Assembly (NCBI GenBank): GCA_002189035.1
Contig: CM007990.1
Location: 3,534,001-3,598,000 of the forward strand
Direction of reading: 5' to 3'
Origin: Utricularia gibba
Taxonomy: Eukaryota > Streptophyta > Magnoliopsida > Lamiales > Lentibulariaceae
Length of the DNA stretch: 64,000 bases
The position numbers were made by a program, and so were the translations under genes. The notes below the pieces were generated by a model that was given only the letters and a program-made list of their open reading frames with translations, was not told the DNA's origin and made no database searches. Positions 11,210-23,739 of this stretch are shown here, one piece after another. Position 1 is the stretch's first letter. Each line of letters opens with the position of its first letter.

Positions 11210-14200
11210 TTTTTTATATAAATTATCAAAATTAAATTTCACATCATTATGCAGAAGTTTGTTGAGTGGTTAAGAGATTTTTGAAAAATTCTGAATAAAT
11301 TTCTTATAGAAACCAACATGCTCCAAAAAAGATCTCACACTTTCTACATCAATTGGATAAAACAATATAGTCTTAATCTCAATTTTTACCTTATCAATTT
11401 CAATATCTCTTCTAGAGATAATATGACTAAGAATAATACCATGTTTTACCATAAAATGACACTTTTTAAAATTAAGAATAAGGTTCTTCTCAACACATTT
11501 ATGCAATACTTGGTTCAAATGATCTAACATGACTCATAATCTTACTCATTTATGCAAAATCATCCATAAAAATTTTCATAAAATTCTTATCAAAATTGGA
11601 GAAAATATTGATTATACACATTCGAAAAGTAATAGGTGCGTTGCACAACTCGAAAGGTATCCTTTTGTAGGGTAGGCTCCAAATGAACAAGTGAAAGTAG
11701 TTTTGTATTAATCTTTCCCAGAAATAACAACTTAATTATATCTATCCAAAAAACGATAAAATGACTTGGTTATATATAAACATGTCATCCATTTTGGATC
11801 CTTTGTGATACAAGTTCACTTTTCTCATTTTCAACCACTCTCATTCCATTCTTCTTTGGCAACACATGAATTGGATTGACCCACTCATTATCTTTGATGG
11901 AGAAATAATACCTGCATCATGAAGTTTCACAATTTCTCTTTTACCCATTTTATCATGTTTAGTTTGAGATTGATGAACATGTTTGACTCTATCCTCCAAA
12001 AGAATCCTATGCATATATATCGGATATATTTCTTCAATATCCAAGAGAATGTTATGTACCTCGAGTAGCCATTATTCTTGGTCTAAGCTAAAATTATTAA
12101 AGATCATAACATGATTACTCATTTCCTCATCTAAGAAAGCATACTTCAAGTGCATAGGTAGTGACTTTAGTTCAGTTGTTCTCTTCTAAGATTGTAGTTT
12201 GAACAATATTTAACTACTCGCATCTTGTTTTAGCTTCTATTCTGGCAAGTTATTATTACTCATGTTCTTCTTCCATCTCTTGAATATACTTCTAAAAATG
12301 TTGTTCAACTAACTTATCTACAACATCCATTGAACATACACTCTCAAAGTCACTTGAATAGTTGTTCATATTTTTATCTTTAGTATAATCTTGTCCTCAT
12401 CTAAAGACAACTCATTAGTGCTCATATTTAATTATAGAATTTGAGGTGGTTAAAAATTTTCTAAAAATACCAGCTGTTCAATTTTCACCAAAACATTTTC
12501 AACTAGTCCCTTCGGAAAGATTACTTTTCGATCTAATAGCTCTATTTGCACTCACGAAGTTTGTAGAGGACCTAACTTGATAGTCTCATAAATGAAAAAT
12601 GATATTACATTTATTAAGACTCTAGGTTAGGAATGAAAAAGATTTCTAAATCATTGCATTTCTCCTATAGTTTCTAAGAAGAGTTAAACAACTCTGACTT
12701 AATTTCACATTCCCTTTTCATTCAACTTTGGTTTAGATATACAAAGTTGCTTTAGATATTTTATATTTTTCGGTACCAAGTCAATATACTATAGAAGTAT
12801 TAAGTTTGATTGTATGTTATCTAAAGCTTTAATATTTTATATTTCTTGTGCTATTCCTTTTTTGCTTTTAGTCTTCCAACAAATGGAAGTTGTATTACCT
12901 TCAAATCAATAAATTCCATAGCAATCTTTGCATCATTTCCTTATTTCACTACAAATTCATATTCTTCTTCTGCATCAATTTTATTCTTAGGTTGTATTAA
13001 TTTTCTTCCAAGTTTTTCTTTTCAATTTTTTAGTGTCATCGTGCTAATATTTTGTCATCTCCCAAAGTTATGATTCTGCTTAGTATGTGATGGTAAACTC
13101 CCTTTTTGTTTCAATTACCCAACTATTACCAATTGAGTCATTTGAATTTCCAACTTTTTGATTACTTGTTGGTTCTTGACTTACTTCTTGATGGATTGTG
13201 TAATAAATGTTTTCAAGATTTTTGTACAACGAGTTTCCATATTTCCTTCCAACATGGATTTGGATTGAAGGCGGAATTTATTGTTATTGCTTCTGAAATG
13301 GAGAAGCTTGATAAGAACGTGGTCAACTATTGGAAATTTTGTTTGAATCTTTGTTTTTCCATCTAAAATTAAGTTGATCTCTTTATCTTGGATTATATAT
13401 ATTTGAGTAACGATCATACTTTTTCTATGGTTGAGATTCTAGATATCGCACTATCCTTACATGTTCTTCTTCTAGCAAGTCTAGACACTTATAAATAATA
13501 TGTCTCATTCTATAACAATTGTCATAAAGCGTATTCTTAGCTTGTAATAAAAATTATTTTTTCATCATCTTAGACATCGTAACAATATTCTTTGTTACCT
13601 TGCTTTCTAATGTTTTTGGCTTCCTATTGATGCTCTTGGAGTGTTCAGCCAATTCTTCAAGTAAAACTAGAGCTTTCATAGGTGTTTTCTTTCGCAAGAA
13701 ACATCTAGTAGATGAATTAACCATTGCATAATTAGTACAAAGTAATTCATCATAAAAATACTTTATGAAAGAATTAGTTTGAAATCTATGATGCAGAAAG
13801 GGTATTCATAGATGATTGAAACAGTTTCAATATTCATGAAAGGATTCACATTCAATTGTTCAATGTCACTGATTTCTTTTCTAATTCCCTCTATCTTAGA
13901 AGCTGGAAAATACTTAAAAACTTTCTTAAATCCAAACCAATCAATTATGCATTCCATCTTCAGAGAATTAAATCATATTTTTGCACTCCTTCCTTCTAAC
14001 GTGAATTGAAATGCTCTTGAACAAAGAGCATCCTTTTTCATGCTATCACTTTTGAAGGTACATATTGCCATGGCATTAGCCAAGTGCTCATGTGAATTCT
14101 GTCTAATTTTTCCATAAAATTTTGGTATAAAATTGATCATACCTGATCTTAATTCATTGATTGTCTCATCAGAAAATCTAATGCACATCTAATGCCTGGA

Positions 14201-14480
14201 AAATTCTAAATGTGTCGCATACCTATAAGTTTTCTCCATCAAAAAATATTTATACAATTGAACAAATAATCTACATCATATTCATGGATAAAATAATATA
14301 GTAATAGCAAGTCTAGATCGATCCACAGAAATCAAACAGTTTTCAATTGCAAGTCCTACATATAAGCGAAATTAAACTGAGGGTTTTTGTCGAGAAGTGG
14401 GTTTTTACTTTAAAGAATTAGTAAAATTCTTAAAATAGTTTCTACACTAAAAACAAACAATGAAATGAGTAGATCAACTT
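11210..14480 (-). mobile_element. Decayed Ty3/gypsy retrotransposon
   Basis: Minus strand. 11270-11530 is gypsy reverse transcriptase: HLNQVLHKCVEKNLILNF, then KCHFMVKHGI, and VRSFLEHVGFYKKFIQNFSKIS (normally RSFLGHAGFYRRFIKDFSKI). 11841-12044 holds the upstream part: MHRILLED, VKLHDAGII, and a remnant of the SKWVSPVQ block. 13763-14188 resembles gag (CSRAFQFTLEGRSAKI, cf. LFPFSLEG-A--W). Everything between is stop-ridden. The 14280-14480 stretch would be its 5' leader or LTR; no matching second LTR was found, so the limits are approximate. Confidence 0.82.
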
Positions 14481-14543
14481 TTCTGGAAATTTTTACCAAT
14501 AATCTCTAATGGTGGAGCCTAATAGTTTAGTAGGAATAAAGAT
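14189..14543. other. Spacer, repeat-derived
   Basis: No gene. Near 14314 the phrase GATCGATCCACAGAAAT and near 14457 ACAATGAAATGAGTAGATCAAC resemble phrases at 29896 and 29983, which suggests the leader of the same repeat family. The 3' end of the neighbouring CCCH gene transcript also falls here. Confidence 0.4.
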
Positions 14544-16472
14544 TTACTGGGCCATAGGCTGATCAAGCTGCATCTGCTCAAGCCATGCATCTAAAACAGA
14601 CTGATCATCTTTTTCAATGTAATCTGCACTTCCATCAGAAGCCGTACCAGTACTTGCACTTCTTTCTTGTGAGGATTCTTTGACAAGAGAGTGAACCCAT
14701 GATAAATCAGGCTCATCCCCATTGTCACCAAGTTCAGAAGATGCTGATCTTTTGAGTCCACCTGAATCATCACACGTGGTCCAAACAGGCTGCCGGGTAG
14801 GGGATCCCCATCTCAACCAATCTGTCTCTTCTGAGGAGAAAACCGCAGTGTGAGATCCGACGTCTCTTGAGCTGAGACCATGGACCTGATGATGATTCTT
14901 TTCCTGATGCGCTGGCAATGACAGCCGAGAGATTCTGCCAGATGGTGTCTGAAGTAGAGAGTGCTCCATGTTTATGTTTGTCGGAGAAAACTTTGTTCTA
15001 ATGGGAGATAGCATGCCTTGCTGATGCTGCATGAACTGATTTAGGACTGCAGATTTGTGTGTAGGTGCCGTGGCAGATGAAGGCAAAGCTTGATCAGGAT
15101 ATCTAGGTGACGAACTCTCAGCCGGAAAAACATCATCAAGGTTTGAAGGAGTCATGGAGTGTACTGAAAGGTTTGCTGTTTTCAAACGGGACATCTCACT
15201 CACGAGGTGCTGCAGCTGTACATCAACGTCCCGGGCATTCCGAGATGCGTGCAGCCGGCTCAGCTGAAAATTAACTCCGGACAAACTCAAAGTGGGCAGG
15301 TTTTGTTGTTGTGAAGGCCTACCGGAGTTCGGCATTCCATTGTTTGAAGGTGACATGGGAGGAGTAAATAGAGAAGAAGGCATCATTGCGACCAAAGAAG
15401 GGGAACCAGGTAAAGCCACTGCTGCAAAAAAGTCCACCCCATCCGCAGCAGAGCTTGACCGAGGAGAGTGAACACCAGAACCAGTAGACAAATACAATGG
15501 ACGGAGCTCATCTTGGGTGTGGGCAAAGAAGCAAACTCTTCTACTGCAAGCAGTACCATCTTTGCAGGGGCGGGTCCTATATTGTGCTGGATGAAGCCAA
15601 GACTCGAATACTCCATGTGCATATTCACACATATCACCACGTCTGCACGCCCCTTTACGAAAATCAGAGCAAGGAACACAACGGTAGTGGAACTTTCTGG
15701 GATCCCTTCTTCGAGCATTTTCACCAGGATGCACAAATGGGCACTCAGTCCAATCATGTGAGTAGGCTCGGGAACATGGGCGAACTTTAAAAGAGAACAT
15801 CCTGAATTCATCTGTGGAGTAAATGCTGTGCTTGATATCAGGCAAGAGAGGATCAATGGGGTATTCTTTCTTCTCTCTTGCAAAAGTTACAGAAACATCA
15901 GCAAGTTTCAAGCCCTTAGAAAATGCTGTCGAATCTGGGGATTCAATACCTTGGCATGGTGAAGTGGGTGGAGAATCTGAATTTGAATTCGGTGTATCCA
16001 TCAGAGCCCCCACGTCCGGAACAAGCAGCCTTTGAAGTGAACTCTTCATAGACGGAAACTTTGGCGAGACAACAATAACGTCACAAGGGCAACAGCCATT
16101 AGAATCTGATAGGCTTGGATCTGCACCAGCTTCCATGAGCAGTTTCACGATTTCAACGGCATTCATGGTTCCACTAGATGCAGCATAGTGAAGAGCAGTA
16201 CTTTGATCAACACCACAACTTCGATTCACATCAACCTCGGGGAAAGATAACAAAACTTTCACGACACCAATACTTCCAAAAGTTGCTGCTACCATCAAGG
16301 GAGTCATTTGCTGGAGAACCATTTCACTGGAGCCCTTTTTCCGTCCATACCATAGTTCAGCCTCGTCTACGCTTGAAGGCTCACGCTCAACAAACTTCTT
16401 AAAGCCTTCTATATCATTATCGGCAGCCACCTCAAGCAAGAAACCAAGACCCTCTTTACTCGGAGTACTCAT
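14544..16472 (-). CDS. C3H30: CCCH zinc-finger protein with ankyrin repeats, OXS2/C3H30 type
   Basis: Intronless, 642 residues. Two ankyrin repeats lie at about residues 55-87 ([11 protein letters not shown]) and 90-125 ([11 protein letters not shown]). An arginine-rich block [25 protein letters not shown] (233-259) precedes two zinc fingers. C268-x7-C276-x5-C282-x3-H286 and C303-x5-C309-x4-C314-x3-H318 are separated by 16 residues, the plant RR-TZF arrangement. All zinc ligands are present. The C-terminus ([13 protein letters not shown], then [12 protein letters not shown]) matches Arabidopsis OXS2/C3H30 as I remember it. Family knowledge: these proteins bind nucleic acids and shuttle between cytoplasm and nucleus; OXS2 acts in stress tolerance. 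Relative to OXS2 the N-terminus is shorter by about 25-30 residues. The ATG at 16472 is the first in frame. Confidence 0.93.
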   Translation of the reverse strand: MSTPSKEGLGFLLEVAADNDIEGFKKFVEREPSSVDEAELWYGRKKGSSEMVLQQMTPLMVAATFGSIGVVKVLLSFPEVDVNRSCGVDQSTALHYAASSGTMNAVEIVKLLMEAGADPSLSDSNGCCPCDVIVVSPKFPSMKSSLQRLLVPDVGALMDTPNSNSDSPPTSPCQGIESPDSTAFSKGLKLADVSVTFAREKKEYPIDPLLPDIKHSIYSTDEFRMFSFKVRPCSRAYSHDWTECPFVHPGENARRRDPRKFHYRCVPCSDFRKGACRRGDMCEYAHGVFESWLHPAQYRTRPCKDGTACSRRVCFFAHTQDELRPLYLSTGSGVHSPRSSSAADGVDFFAAVALPGSPSLVAMMPSSLFTPPMSPSNNGMPNSGRPSQQQNLPTLSLSGVNFQLSRLHASRNARDVDVQLQHLVSEMSRLKTANLSVHSMTPSNLDDVFPAESSSPRYPDQALPSSATAPTHKSAVLNQFMQHQQGMLSPIRTKFSPTNINMEHSLLQTPSGRISRLSLPAHQEKNHHQVHGLSSRDVGSHTAVFSSEETDWLRWGSPTRQPVWTTCDDSGGLKRSASSELGDNGDEPDLSWVHSLVKESSQERSASTGTASDGSADYIEKDDQSVLDAWLEQMQLDQPMAQ

Positions 16473-16477
16473 AACTT

Positions 16478-16540
16478 TTAAAACCAGACACTGCGTGTAC
16501 TTGCAGCTACTTCGCAGATACCCTTACCATGGAAATACAT
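16478..16540 (-). other. uORF in the 5' leader of the CCCH gene
   Basis: A 20-codon frame starting MYFHGKGIC and stopping at 16478-16480, five bases before the main ATG. It sits directly after a good splice acceptor (TGTTCCAG, ending at 16541 on the minus strand), so the leader probably has an intron whose donor lies farther upstream, between 16.6 and 17.3 kb. Translation of this frame would be expected to lower output of the main ORF. The call rests on reading alone. Confidence 0.45.
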
Positions 16541-19132
16541 CTGGAACATGAGAGCATCAAATCAAAGTCAGAAAACAGTTCCAGTGCTAAAAGAAAACAT
16601 CCATACTAGATCAAAGATTGAGAGTTCATAGCCCATAAATCCCAATCAGGTATGAAACAAAGCCACACGCTTAAAGGAAGATTATTTAATCTCTTCTCAA
16701 ATCGGAGCCCTGACTTCATAAATCAAGGGATTTCAGTCGATGAACTCACTCAAATCCAGAAAAAAACAGAACCCTTCTTCATCCCAAATCCGAATATAGA
16801 CAACAGATAGAAAGAAACAATCAAATCATAAAAATAAAGTAGAAGTAAACGATATCATACAAACCGTATACCCCTGCATGCCCAGGAACTCAAAATGGAA
16901 CTCACTTTGGATCGTACACTTGCATAAAACTTCAACAAAATTAAAAGCCAGAACTCACTTTGACTAAATAAAGTTTCCCGCCTACAGAGCATAACACAAA
17001 GACACGAATAGAAACGTCACCCCCTCACCTTAAAACTGTAACATGAAACAAATATAGCGAACCCATCATGAGCATCGACGAAAAGCTTGGTTCTTTTGTT
17101 AGGATACAAATACACAGTTGGAGTCAGTTTCGTCTGGAGACAAAATGATCTGATTCCATAACCTCATCTTGGATTCAAATCAGGAGTTGGACAAAAGAAG
17201 CCCCCAAAATCATCATCAATTTTCTCCGTTATTCCCTCGCATTTTCCTATGCTAACTGAGCTTTTGGTTTGTCTGTTTACTTCGTTCTTCTTCCCTCTTT
17301 GTTTCTTTCTCTCTGTGCGCCCGTCGCAACGGAAGTCACACGTATTTGTTCTGACATGGAAATAAAATAAAACATTTGGAAAAATCAGATTTTAGTCTCT
17401 GCAGTTCTATTCTGTCGTGCGGTTCCCTTTTTTTGTAATTTTTTTAATAAAACAAAAATAGACGGTTTTAAATTCTTTATAGCTTTTTTAAAGCTGCTTT
17501 ACACTGCATCTGGTGCATGCACAAATTTTCATTAAAATTGACCGGCGTCCACAAAAATTGATTTTCGGAAGTCAAATTTGTTTAATTAAAATATCCACAA
17601 TTGACTGGAATTAATTACTGTGGCAGTAAATGGTAAATAATCGAACGGGTTAGATAAATAAATTTCAAGACCATACTCTTATTATTGTTATGATTATTAT
17701 TTTACTGCGGGCGCTGGGGAGGTGGAGGGCTAGTAACTTTTGGTTAAAAGAATAATAATATAAATGGGGTCTAGGGTCATTTTCAATAATTACCTATTCC
17801 ACCACCACATCCATTTTTCTACCCTCACTCCTGACGGTAAAACCCCTAAAATTAATATCTTAACCGCCGGTCATTTTATTTTGTATTTAATGTGAAGATA
17901 GTACGACCGAGCTACTTGAAAATGGTGAAAAGTATTTTGATGTCTTTCTTTTCCCTTTATTAACGTAGCGGGTTTACGATTGATTTCTACTCCACAAATT
18001 ATTTTAATATAATTAAATTTTCTGATAAAATCAAATATAATAAAAATTATAAAATAATGTTTGGAATTCTTATATAAATTATTCATTTTTTGGAATACAA
18101 AAAATGAGAAATAGCGTTTTATAATTAATACTATGTATATTCATAGTTATTAATAATTATACTACATAAATCATTTAGATTATCAACCCTAATATATAAA
18201 TCTTATATTATATTTTATATTATAATAATATTTTCAATACACTTGTATTTGAATCACAATATAAAAAGTTGAGGTATTTTAATATTATATCATAATTTAT
18301 TCCAAACTATTATAATTGAACAAATATATCATTATTATTTATAAAAAATACAGGCATAATTCTAAATTTTGTCTCATAATTAATTTTAAAAATCAACATT
18401 AACAGAAATTTAGTTGATATTTAAGAGATTTTTTTAAATAAGAATTAATTTTCTTAAAAGATAAGTAATTTTTCAAATACAACCCCAAACATTCATCGGT
18501 TGTAATTTTATTTTTACAAGCTATATGAATCTAAATCGAATAAGCATAGTTGAACATAATTTTCGAAAAATCTTATACATTTTTTATTTTAATAAAAAAT
18601 TGAATTATAATTTGTTACATAATAATCATAACTATCTGGTAAAATACGAATCAAATAGCATATAAGAATAGACATCTAAATAACAACTGAGGAGGACAAA
18701 TGATTCAAATTTTTCGACATATGAAAGGTGAACATGAATAGATAAATCTTCCGTCCATCATGAACATAGAACTTCATACTTAAAAATATAGTACCAAATC
18801 TATTCAACACCATGCATTCATATTGAGTAAGAAAAGTTATTTTATTAGATAAATATAATATTATTTTTTATTCGTTTCTTTCTCTACAAGTAATGTTATT
18901 CAGTAAGAAAAAAAAAAGAAATTAAGCATTCAACAAATATTTTTGTAAATCATGGTATTCTACAAATTAATTTTTTGTAGTGGGCTGTTTTGAAAATTTG
19001 CTAGCCCAACCTCTTGAAGCCCAACTGTGCAGAACTGGGATGTGCCCAGAAACAGCAATACTGATTTTCATTCTTGTAGAAAGTTAAATCCCTCTTCTTT
19101 CTTGTGTCGCCGTCTTGTTTGCCGCCGCTTCG
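16541..19132. other. Promoter/leader of CCCH gene and AT-rich spacer
   Basis: The part up to about 17.35 kb is of mixed composition with pyrimidine-rich stretches near 17270-17330. It probably contains the leader intron and promoter of the minus-strand CCCH gene. From 17.4 to 18.95 kb the DNA is very AT-rich with no domain or convincing frame; 17871-18086 minus is low-complexity. No RNA gene was seen. Confidence 0.45.
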
Positions 19133-19237
19133 ATGAAAACCGATCCGATGGCTGCCGCTTCCATACCCCGAGTCGCCCAAGTGGAAATCGGCGCAGCCAC
19201 CAGTAAGCATTGTGGTTACGAATCTGTAGTAGAATGA
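19133..19237 (+). other. Upstream ORF or leader exon before the MEF1-like gene
   Basis: A 34-codon frame beginning MKTDPMAAASIPRVAQVE in the more GC-rich DNA upstream of the PPR gene. A five-codon frame (19437-19454) ends in TAA directly abutting the PPR start (TAAATG). CACCAGTAAGC at 19198-19208 could be a splice donor of a leader intron. Function unknown; it may simply be 5' untranslated sequence. Confidence 0.35.
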
Positions 19238-19454
19238 ATTTTTCTCTCTCTATAGTTACCATGATTGTCTCGTTCTCTTTGTTTGTCCTTGATAGCTGTT
19301 CGGATTATGTGTAGAGCTCATGTTGATGAACAAGTCACGAGCTTGGCGTCGGTTCACAACTGTTTACTTCGTTGCAGAAGCTTCTGTGAATGTGGACTGC
19401 GCAGGGCACTGGATGGTTATTGAGTTTTTTTGTGCTATGGTGAAATCTATGTAA

Positions 19455-21284
19455 ATGCTTCAACTTTCACTGGAGAAGCCCACCGAGCAGCCGCGTTCAT
19501 CTCCTATCCGTGAAAGAGCACAGAATTTGCTGAACCAGAAGAGCTTTGAGTTGAATTACCGAGTGATATGTGATCACTTGGTGAAGTTCGGTAGCCAAAA
19601 GAATCTTCTCCAAGGCCAATCTTTTCACGCCCACATCATTAAAAATGCGTTTCATGTGATCCCTCTTGTTTGCCACCATTTGATCAATTTCTACTCGAAG
19701 CTGGAGCAACCATATAGATCGGAGCAAGTTTTCATTGAAGCCGGAGTTAAATCTTCACCTACTTGGAGCTCGATCATATCGAATTTCGTAAAGAATGAAC
19801 TTCCTGTTCGTGGGCTTGAGTATTTTAAGTTAATGCTGAAGAATAGTGGGACATTTCCCGATGATCATTCTTTTCCTTGTGCAACCAAAGCCTGTGCTAT
19901 GATTGGTGACACCTTTATGGGGAAATTGGTTCATTGCGTATCGGTTAAAACCGGTTTCGATGTGAATGTTTTTGTGGGAAGCTCAGTAGTGGATATGTAT
20001 GCTAAATGCGGTAAGCTGAGTGAAGCAAGGAGAATGTTCGATGAAATGTCAGAGAGGAATGTTGTTACGTGGACTTCTTTGATTTATGGCTATTCCCAGG
20101 TGGGGCAGGATGAAGAAGCATTAATGCTCTTTAAGGATGCATTCCGTGAAGATATCGATGCCAATGACTTCACTTTCTCAAGCATCATCCGGGTTTGTGG
20201 GAGTTCCACATTGCTCGGTTTAGGGAAGCAAATGCACGGACTATGCTTGAAGTTGGGCTATGATGATACTAGCTTCGTGGGGAGTTCTTTAACCTCTATG
20301 TACTCAAAAAGCGGTATCATCAGTGATGCTTATCAAGTCTTCAATGAAGCTTCTGACAAGAATTTGGGGATGTGGAATTCAATGTTGATTGCTTGTGCTC
20401 AGCATGCACGCACCAAAGATGTATTTGACCTCTTTGGTAGAATGGAAAGCACGGGTGTGAAGGCAAATTTTATCACCTTTCTCTGTATTCTCTATGCTTG
20501 TAGTCACTCTGGTTTAGTGGAGGAAGGTAGATACTATTTCAGTATGATGAATAAGCAGGGTATAGAGCCTGGAAGTGAGCATTATGCGTCGATGGTGGAC
20601 TTGCTCGGACGAGCCGGGAAATTAGATGAAGCCATGAAACTGATTGAAGAAATGCCGATCCCACCTACAGAGTCTGTATGGGGAGCTATGTTGACAGGTT
20701 GTCGAATTCACAGAAATGCAGAGTTGGCCAGCTATGTGGCAGATAAGGTGTTTGCATTAGGAGCTGTTAGCCCCGGCCTCCATGTCATGCTGTCCAACGC
20801 TTACGCAGCTGCAGGGCGATACCAGGAAGCAGCCAATGCGAGAAAGCTGCTAAGGGACCGCGGACAGAGGAAGGAAACTGGTTTGAGTTGGGTTGAGGAC
20901 GGGAACAGAGTTCACAAATTCGCTGCTGGGGACAAGCGGCATGAACTCTCAGTTCAGATATACCAGAAGCTGGATGAATTGCTGGGGGAAATGGAGCGAG
21001 CCGGTTATGTTGCAGACACAACTTACGTCTTGAAAGAAATTGGAAGGGAAGAGAAGAATGAGGCCATCAGGTATCACAGTGAGAGACTCGCCATTGCCTT
21101 TGCGCTCATCAGATTCCCTCCCAAACGGCCCATCGTGGTGATGAAGAACTTGCGCATGTGCGGCGACTGCCATGCGGCCATAAAGTCGATGTCCAAGTGC
21201 ACAGAGAGGGTGATTACTGTAAGAGACAACACTCGGTTTCATAGATTCGAGGATGGCAAGTGTTCCTGTGGTGACTACTGGTGA
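19455..21284 (+). CDS. MEF1: DYW-class PPR protein, mitochondrial RNA-editing factor MEF1
   Basis: Intronless, 609 residues. PLS-type pentatricopeptide repeats run from about residue 30 to 430 (FVGSSVVDMYAKCGKLSEA, NVVTWTSLIYGYSQ, then GLGKQMHGLCLKLG). E and E+ motifs follow (ESVWGAMLTGCRIH, LSNAYAAAGRYQEA, GLSWVEDGN). The C-terminus is a full DYW deaminase domain with H541-S-E543, C569-x2-C572-H573, H596, C603-x-C605 and the terminal D-Y-W. The match to Arabidopsis MEF1 (At5g52630, 588 residues) is close along the whole length. MEF1 directs C-to-U editing at rps4, nad7 and nad2 sites in mitochondria. The start is fixed by an in-frame TAA immediately before the ATG. Confidence 0.94.
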   Translation: MLQLSLEKPTEQPRSSPIRERAQNLLNQKSFELNYRVICDHLVKFGSQKNLLQGQSFHAHIIKNAFHVIPLVCHHLINFYSKLEQPYRSEQVFIEAGVKSSPTWSSIISNFVKNELPVRGLEYFKLMLKNSGTFPDDHSFPCATKACAMIGDTFMGKLVHCVSVKTGFDVNVFVGSSVVDMYAKCGKLSEARRMFDEMSERNVVTWTSLIYGYSQVGQDEEALMLFKDAFREDIDANDFTFSSIIRVCGSSTLLGLGKQMHGLCLKLGYDDTSFVGSSLTSMYSKSGIISDAYQVFNEASDKNLGMWNSMLIACAQHARTKDVFDLFGRMESTGVKANFITFLCILYACSHSGLVEEGRYYFSMMNKQGIEPGSEHYASMVDLLGRAGKLDEAMKLIEEMPIPPTESVWGAMLTGCRIHRNAELASYVADKVFALGAVSPGLHVMLSNAYAAAGRYQEAANARKLLRDRGQRKETGLSWVEDGNRVHKFAAGDKRHELSVQIYQKLDELLGEMERAGYVADTTYVLKEIGREEKNEAIRYHSERLAIAFALIRFPPKRPIVVMKNLRMCGDCHAAIKSMSKCTERVITVRDNTRFHRFEDGKCSCGDYW

Positions 21285-22990
21285 CCTGGGTTTACTTTAT
21301 ATACCCCCCGCCCACATCATCGTGTAAGGCCCAGAAGTTATTTTACATAAACAAGAAACATTCTCATTTTCAAAACTAATATATGAATCTGAAATGACTT
21401 ATTTTGTTCATTATGATTTTCATTCTCACTTTGTTTTCTCTATTTCAATTTATTTCTTTGAAGTTACTCTCCAATTTTTCATTTAGATTTCAAAGAATTG
21501 TAGTCAAATGTTTTATATGAAATATATTTATATAAAATAATTTTTCATTTTATAATCTATTATTAAACTTATAAAACATCAATTTATTTTATTTCTCAAT
21601 TTTATTCTATAATGATATTTGGAACTATGGTGTGAGTTTTATTGTATGCAGCCCACGATTTTTTTCCCTTGTAATCAAACATATTGTAAAATTATGTTCT
21701 ATTTAGTTTTACTTATCGTGATGATATCATCATCAAAACAATTAGCATTCAATCCACAATGTTCTATAAATGACCTCCATTACCCTTAAACTATAAAAGT
21801 CTTGAAAAAAACATATTTTTTCAAAAAATCACATAAAAACCTACTAATTCTATCCCCTTTGAAAAAAAGTTGAGAGTAAGTCATTCATATCAATATTTTA
21901 TTTGTGGTTAATCTTATGTCTTTGACTCATCTTTTATTTTGTTGTTTATATATATATCATAATTTTATTTGTTATCGTTTTTTGTGGAGTTTTAATCTTA
22001 TGTTTTCTTTTGATTTTCTTGTAAGATGCTATTTTTCTCTTCAATTTTTATGTAATTATTGTGATATGTGAAATTTTAGTCATGGTTGACATCACAAATA
22101 AGAATGATAGTTCTAAAATATGATAAGATAAATAATTGATGGAACATTCATAAGGGTTTGTATTGCAGAAATTAAGAAATGAAATAGACCATGAATTCAA
22201 TTGAATAAAATTGTATAAAAGAATGTAGTTACAAAATTTACTACATTATCTGATATAGCATAAACAAAATATCAATTAAAAAGTCATTGAGATACATTGA
22301 AAAAAATATTGGTTAATTTAGATAAAACTAAAAAATAAAGCATGAGGATGATTGATGCTAGAAATACAATTATTACAAATTGCAATTCATGAAAACAATA
22401 TATAATGCTAATGACCTTTTCCTTCATATTTTTATAAATATTCATATTAATTGTTACAATTGATTTATTATTTTAACTCCATTTTTAGAAATGCAAAATA
22501 TTAATTTGTTTTAAGGATTTGGAGCATGTTATTGAAGAACAATAATGAGTGATGGTTGAAAATATTATAATTATTAGAGAGTATACTGAAAATTTGGATG
22601 AATTTGGAACTTGTGACCAACAAGATCATGGGCAAACAACCTCTACTGGAATGAGTTCTAGTGAAATAAACATAGAGACATAACAAAGAATAAGGCAAAA
22701 GAGAAAAAGAAATTTGGATTCAGGGGACTTGATACTATTGACACTGAGATAAAATGACTAGATTATATGTAAGAAAAAATTTCTTATTTCACCAATAGTT
22801 GGTAAGATAATTACATTCTATAATCAATGTCATCCATTAGTGGTAAATATAATTTTCACATCATCATTTTACATTTATTTTTTTATGTATACTCATTGAA
22901 ATACAATAGTGTATTTTGAGAGTTCAAGCTTTAAGGATTTTGCTTTTTGGTTTTTTATATAGCTTAGCCAATAAAATATATCCAAGTGAC
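21285..22990. other. AT-rich spacer
   Basis: The first ~100 bases are the 3' flank of the MEF1-like gene. Beyond that, stops occur in all frames, with poly-A/T runs. 22500-22760 is less AT-rich but gives no recognised protein. No RNA gene or transposon end was identified. Confidence 0.45.
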
Positions 22991-22994
22991 CACC

Positions 22995-23097
22995 ATTACA
23001 TGCATGCCACATGTTATCTTGCATATGTGCCATGTGTCTTCTTGAATGTACACCACATGTATGCCTTGCATGTGTGTCATATGTCGCATGCAAAATA
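22995..23097. repeat. Degenerate CATG-rich minisatellite
   Basis: Irregular units built on CCACATG, CATATGTG, CATGTGT and TGCATG over about 100 bp. The units are too diverged for a clean period. It produces histidine/methionine/cysteine-rich frames on both strands that should not be taken for genes. Confidence 0.45.
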
Positions 23098-23577
23098 AGT
23101 ATGAGGTGTAGAAAGAAATTTATATATGATGGAATTTAAGGTTATTTCACTCAGTTTCGGGGCAAGGAGTAGATGTTGAAATGAAAGGTTATAGTATTTA
23201 AGGTGAACATAATAGATTCAAAACATAATATTTATTATATCATACTCATACAATCCTATTAAACAAGCTACACTATTTGTACACATATCCATAACACTCT
23301 GGAAAGCATGGTTAATCATTGTACCTCTACTGACTCTCTTTATCCCCTAAAATAAATAAAAAAGTGGTCATGTTTTGAGTTTTAAAACAAGTCAAATCAA
23401 TAAAGAATATAAAGAGTTTATAAAAGAAATTTGAAGCACATTATGAGTTCTCATAACTATTTTTTCTTATTTTTCATGGTCATCTAACCTTGGACTTGCT
23501 ATCAGACTATGATAGATGAGACTTATGATGCCCTTGCCCATGATTCCACAGTCAGGAGAGCAGCCTCCTACCACAGA

Positions 23578-23647
23578 ACCACAAACTCAAACCATACATA
23601 ACATATCATATCACCACAAACTCAAACCATACATAACATATCATATC
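23578..23647. repeat. Perfect 35-bp tandem duplication
   Basis: ACCACAAACTCAAACCATAC followed by ATAACATATCATATC occurs twice head to tail, at 23578-23612 and 23613-23647, with no differences. The identity implies a recent duplication. Confidence 0.9.
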
Positions 23648-23739
23648 TTTTTTACATAAATTTCATACTTTTTGGCCTTCTACTTATACATGATGCCTCA
23701 AACATGCTTAATATATTAGTCATAGTGCCCGTGGTACAA

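Noticed and set aside
15383-15883. 166-codon minus frame inside the CCCH gene
   Set aside because: It is a shadow in another frame of the well-supported 642-residue protein.
22893-23097. His/Met/Cys-rich open frames on both strands
   Set aside because: They arise from the degenerate CATG-rich minisatellite; both strands are equally open.
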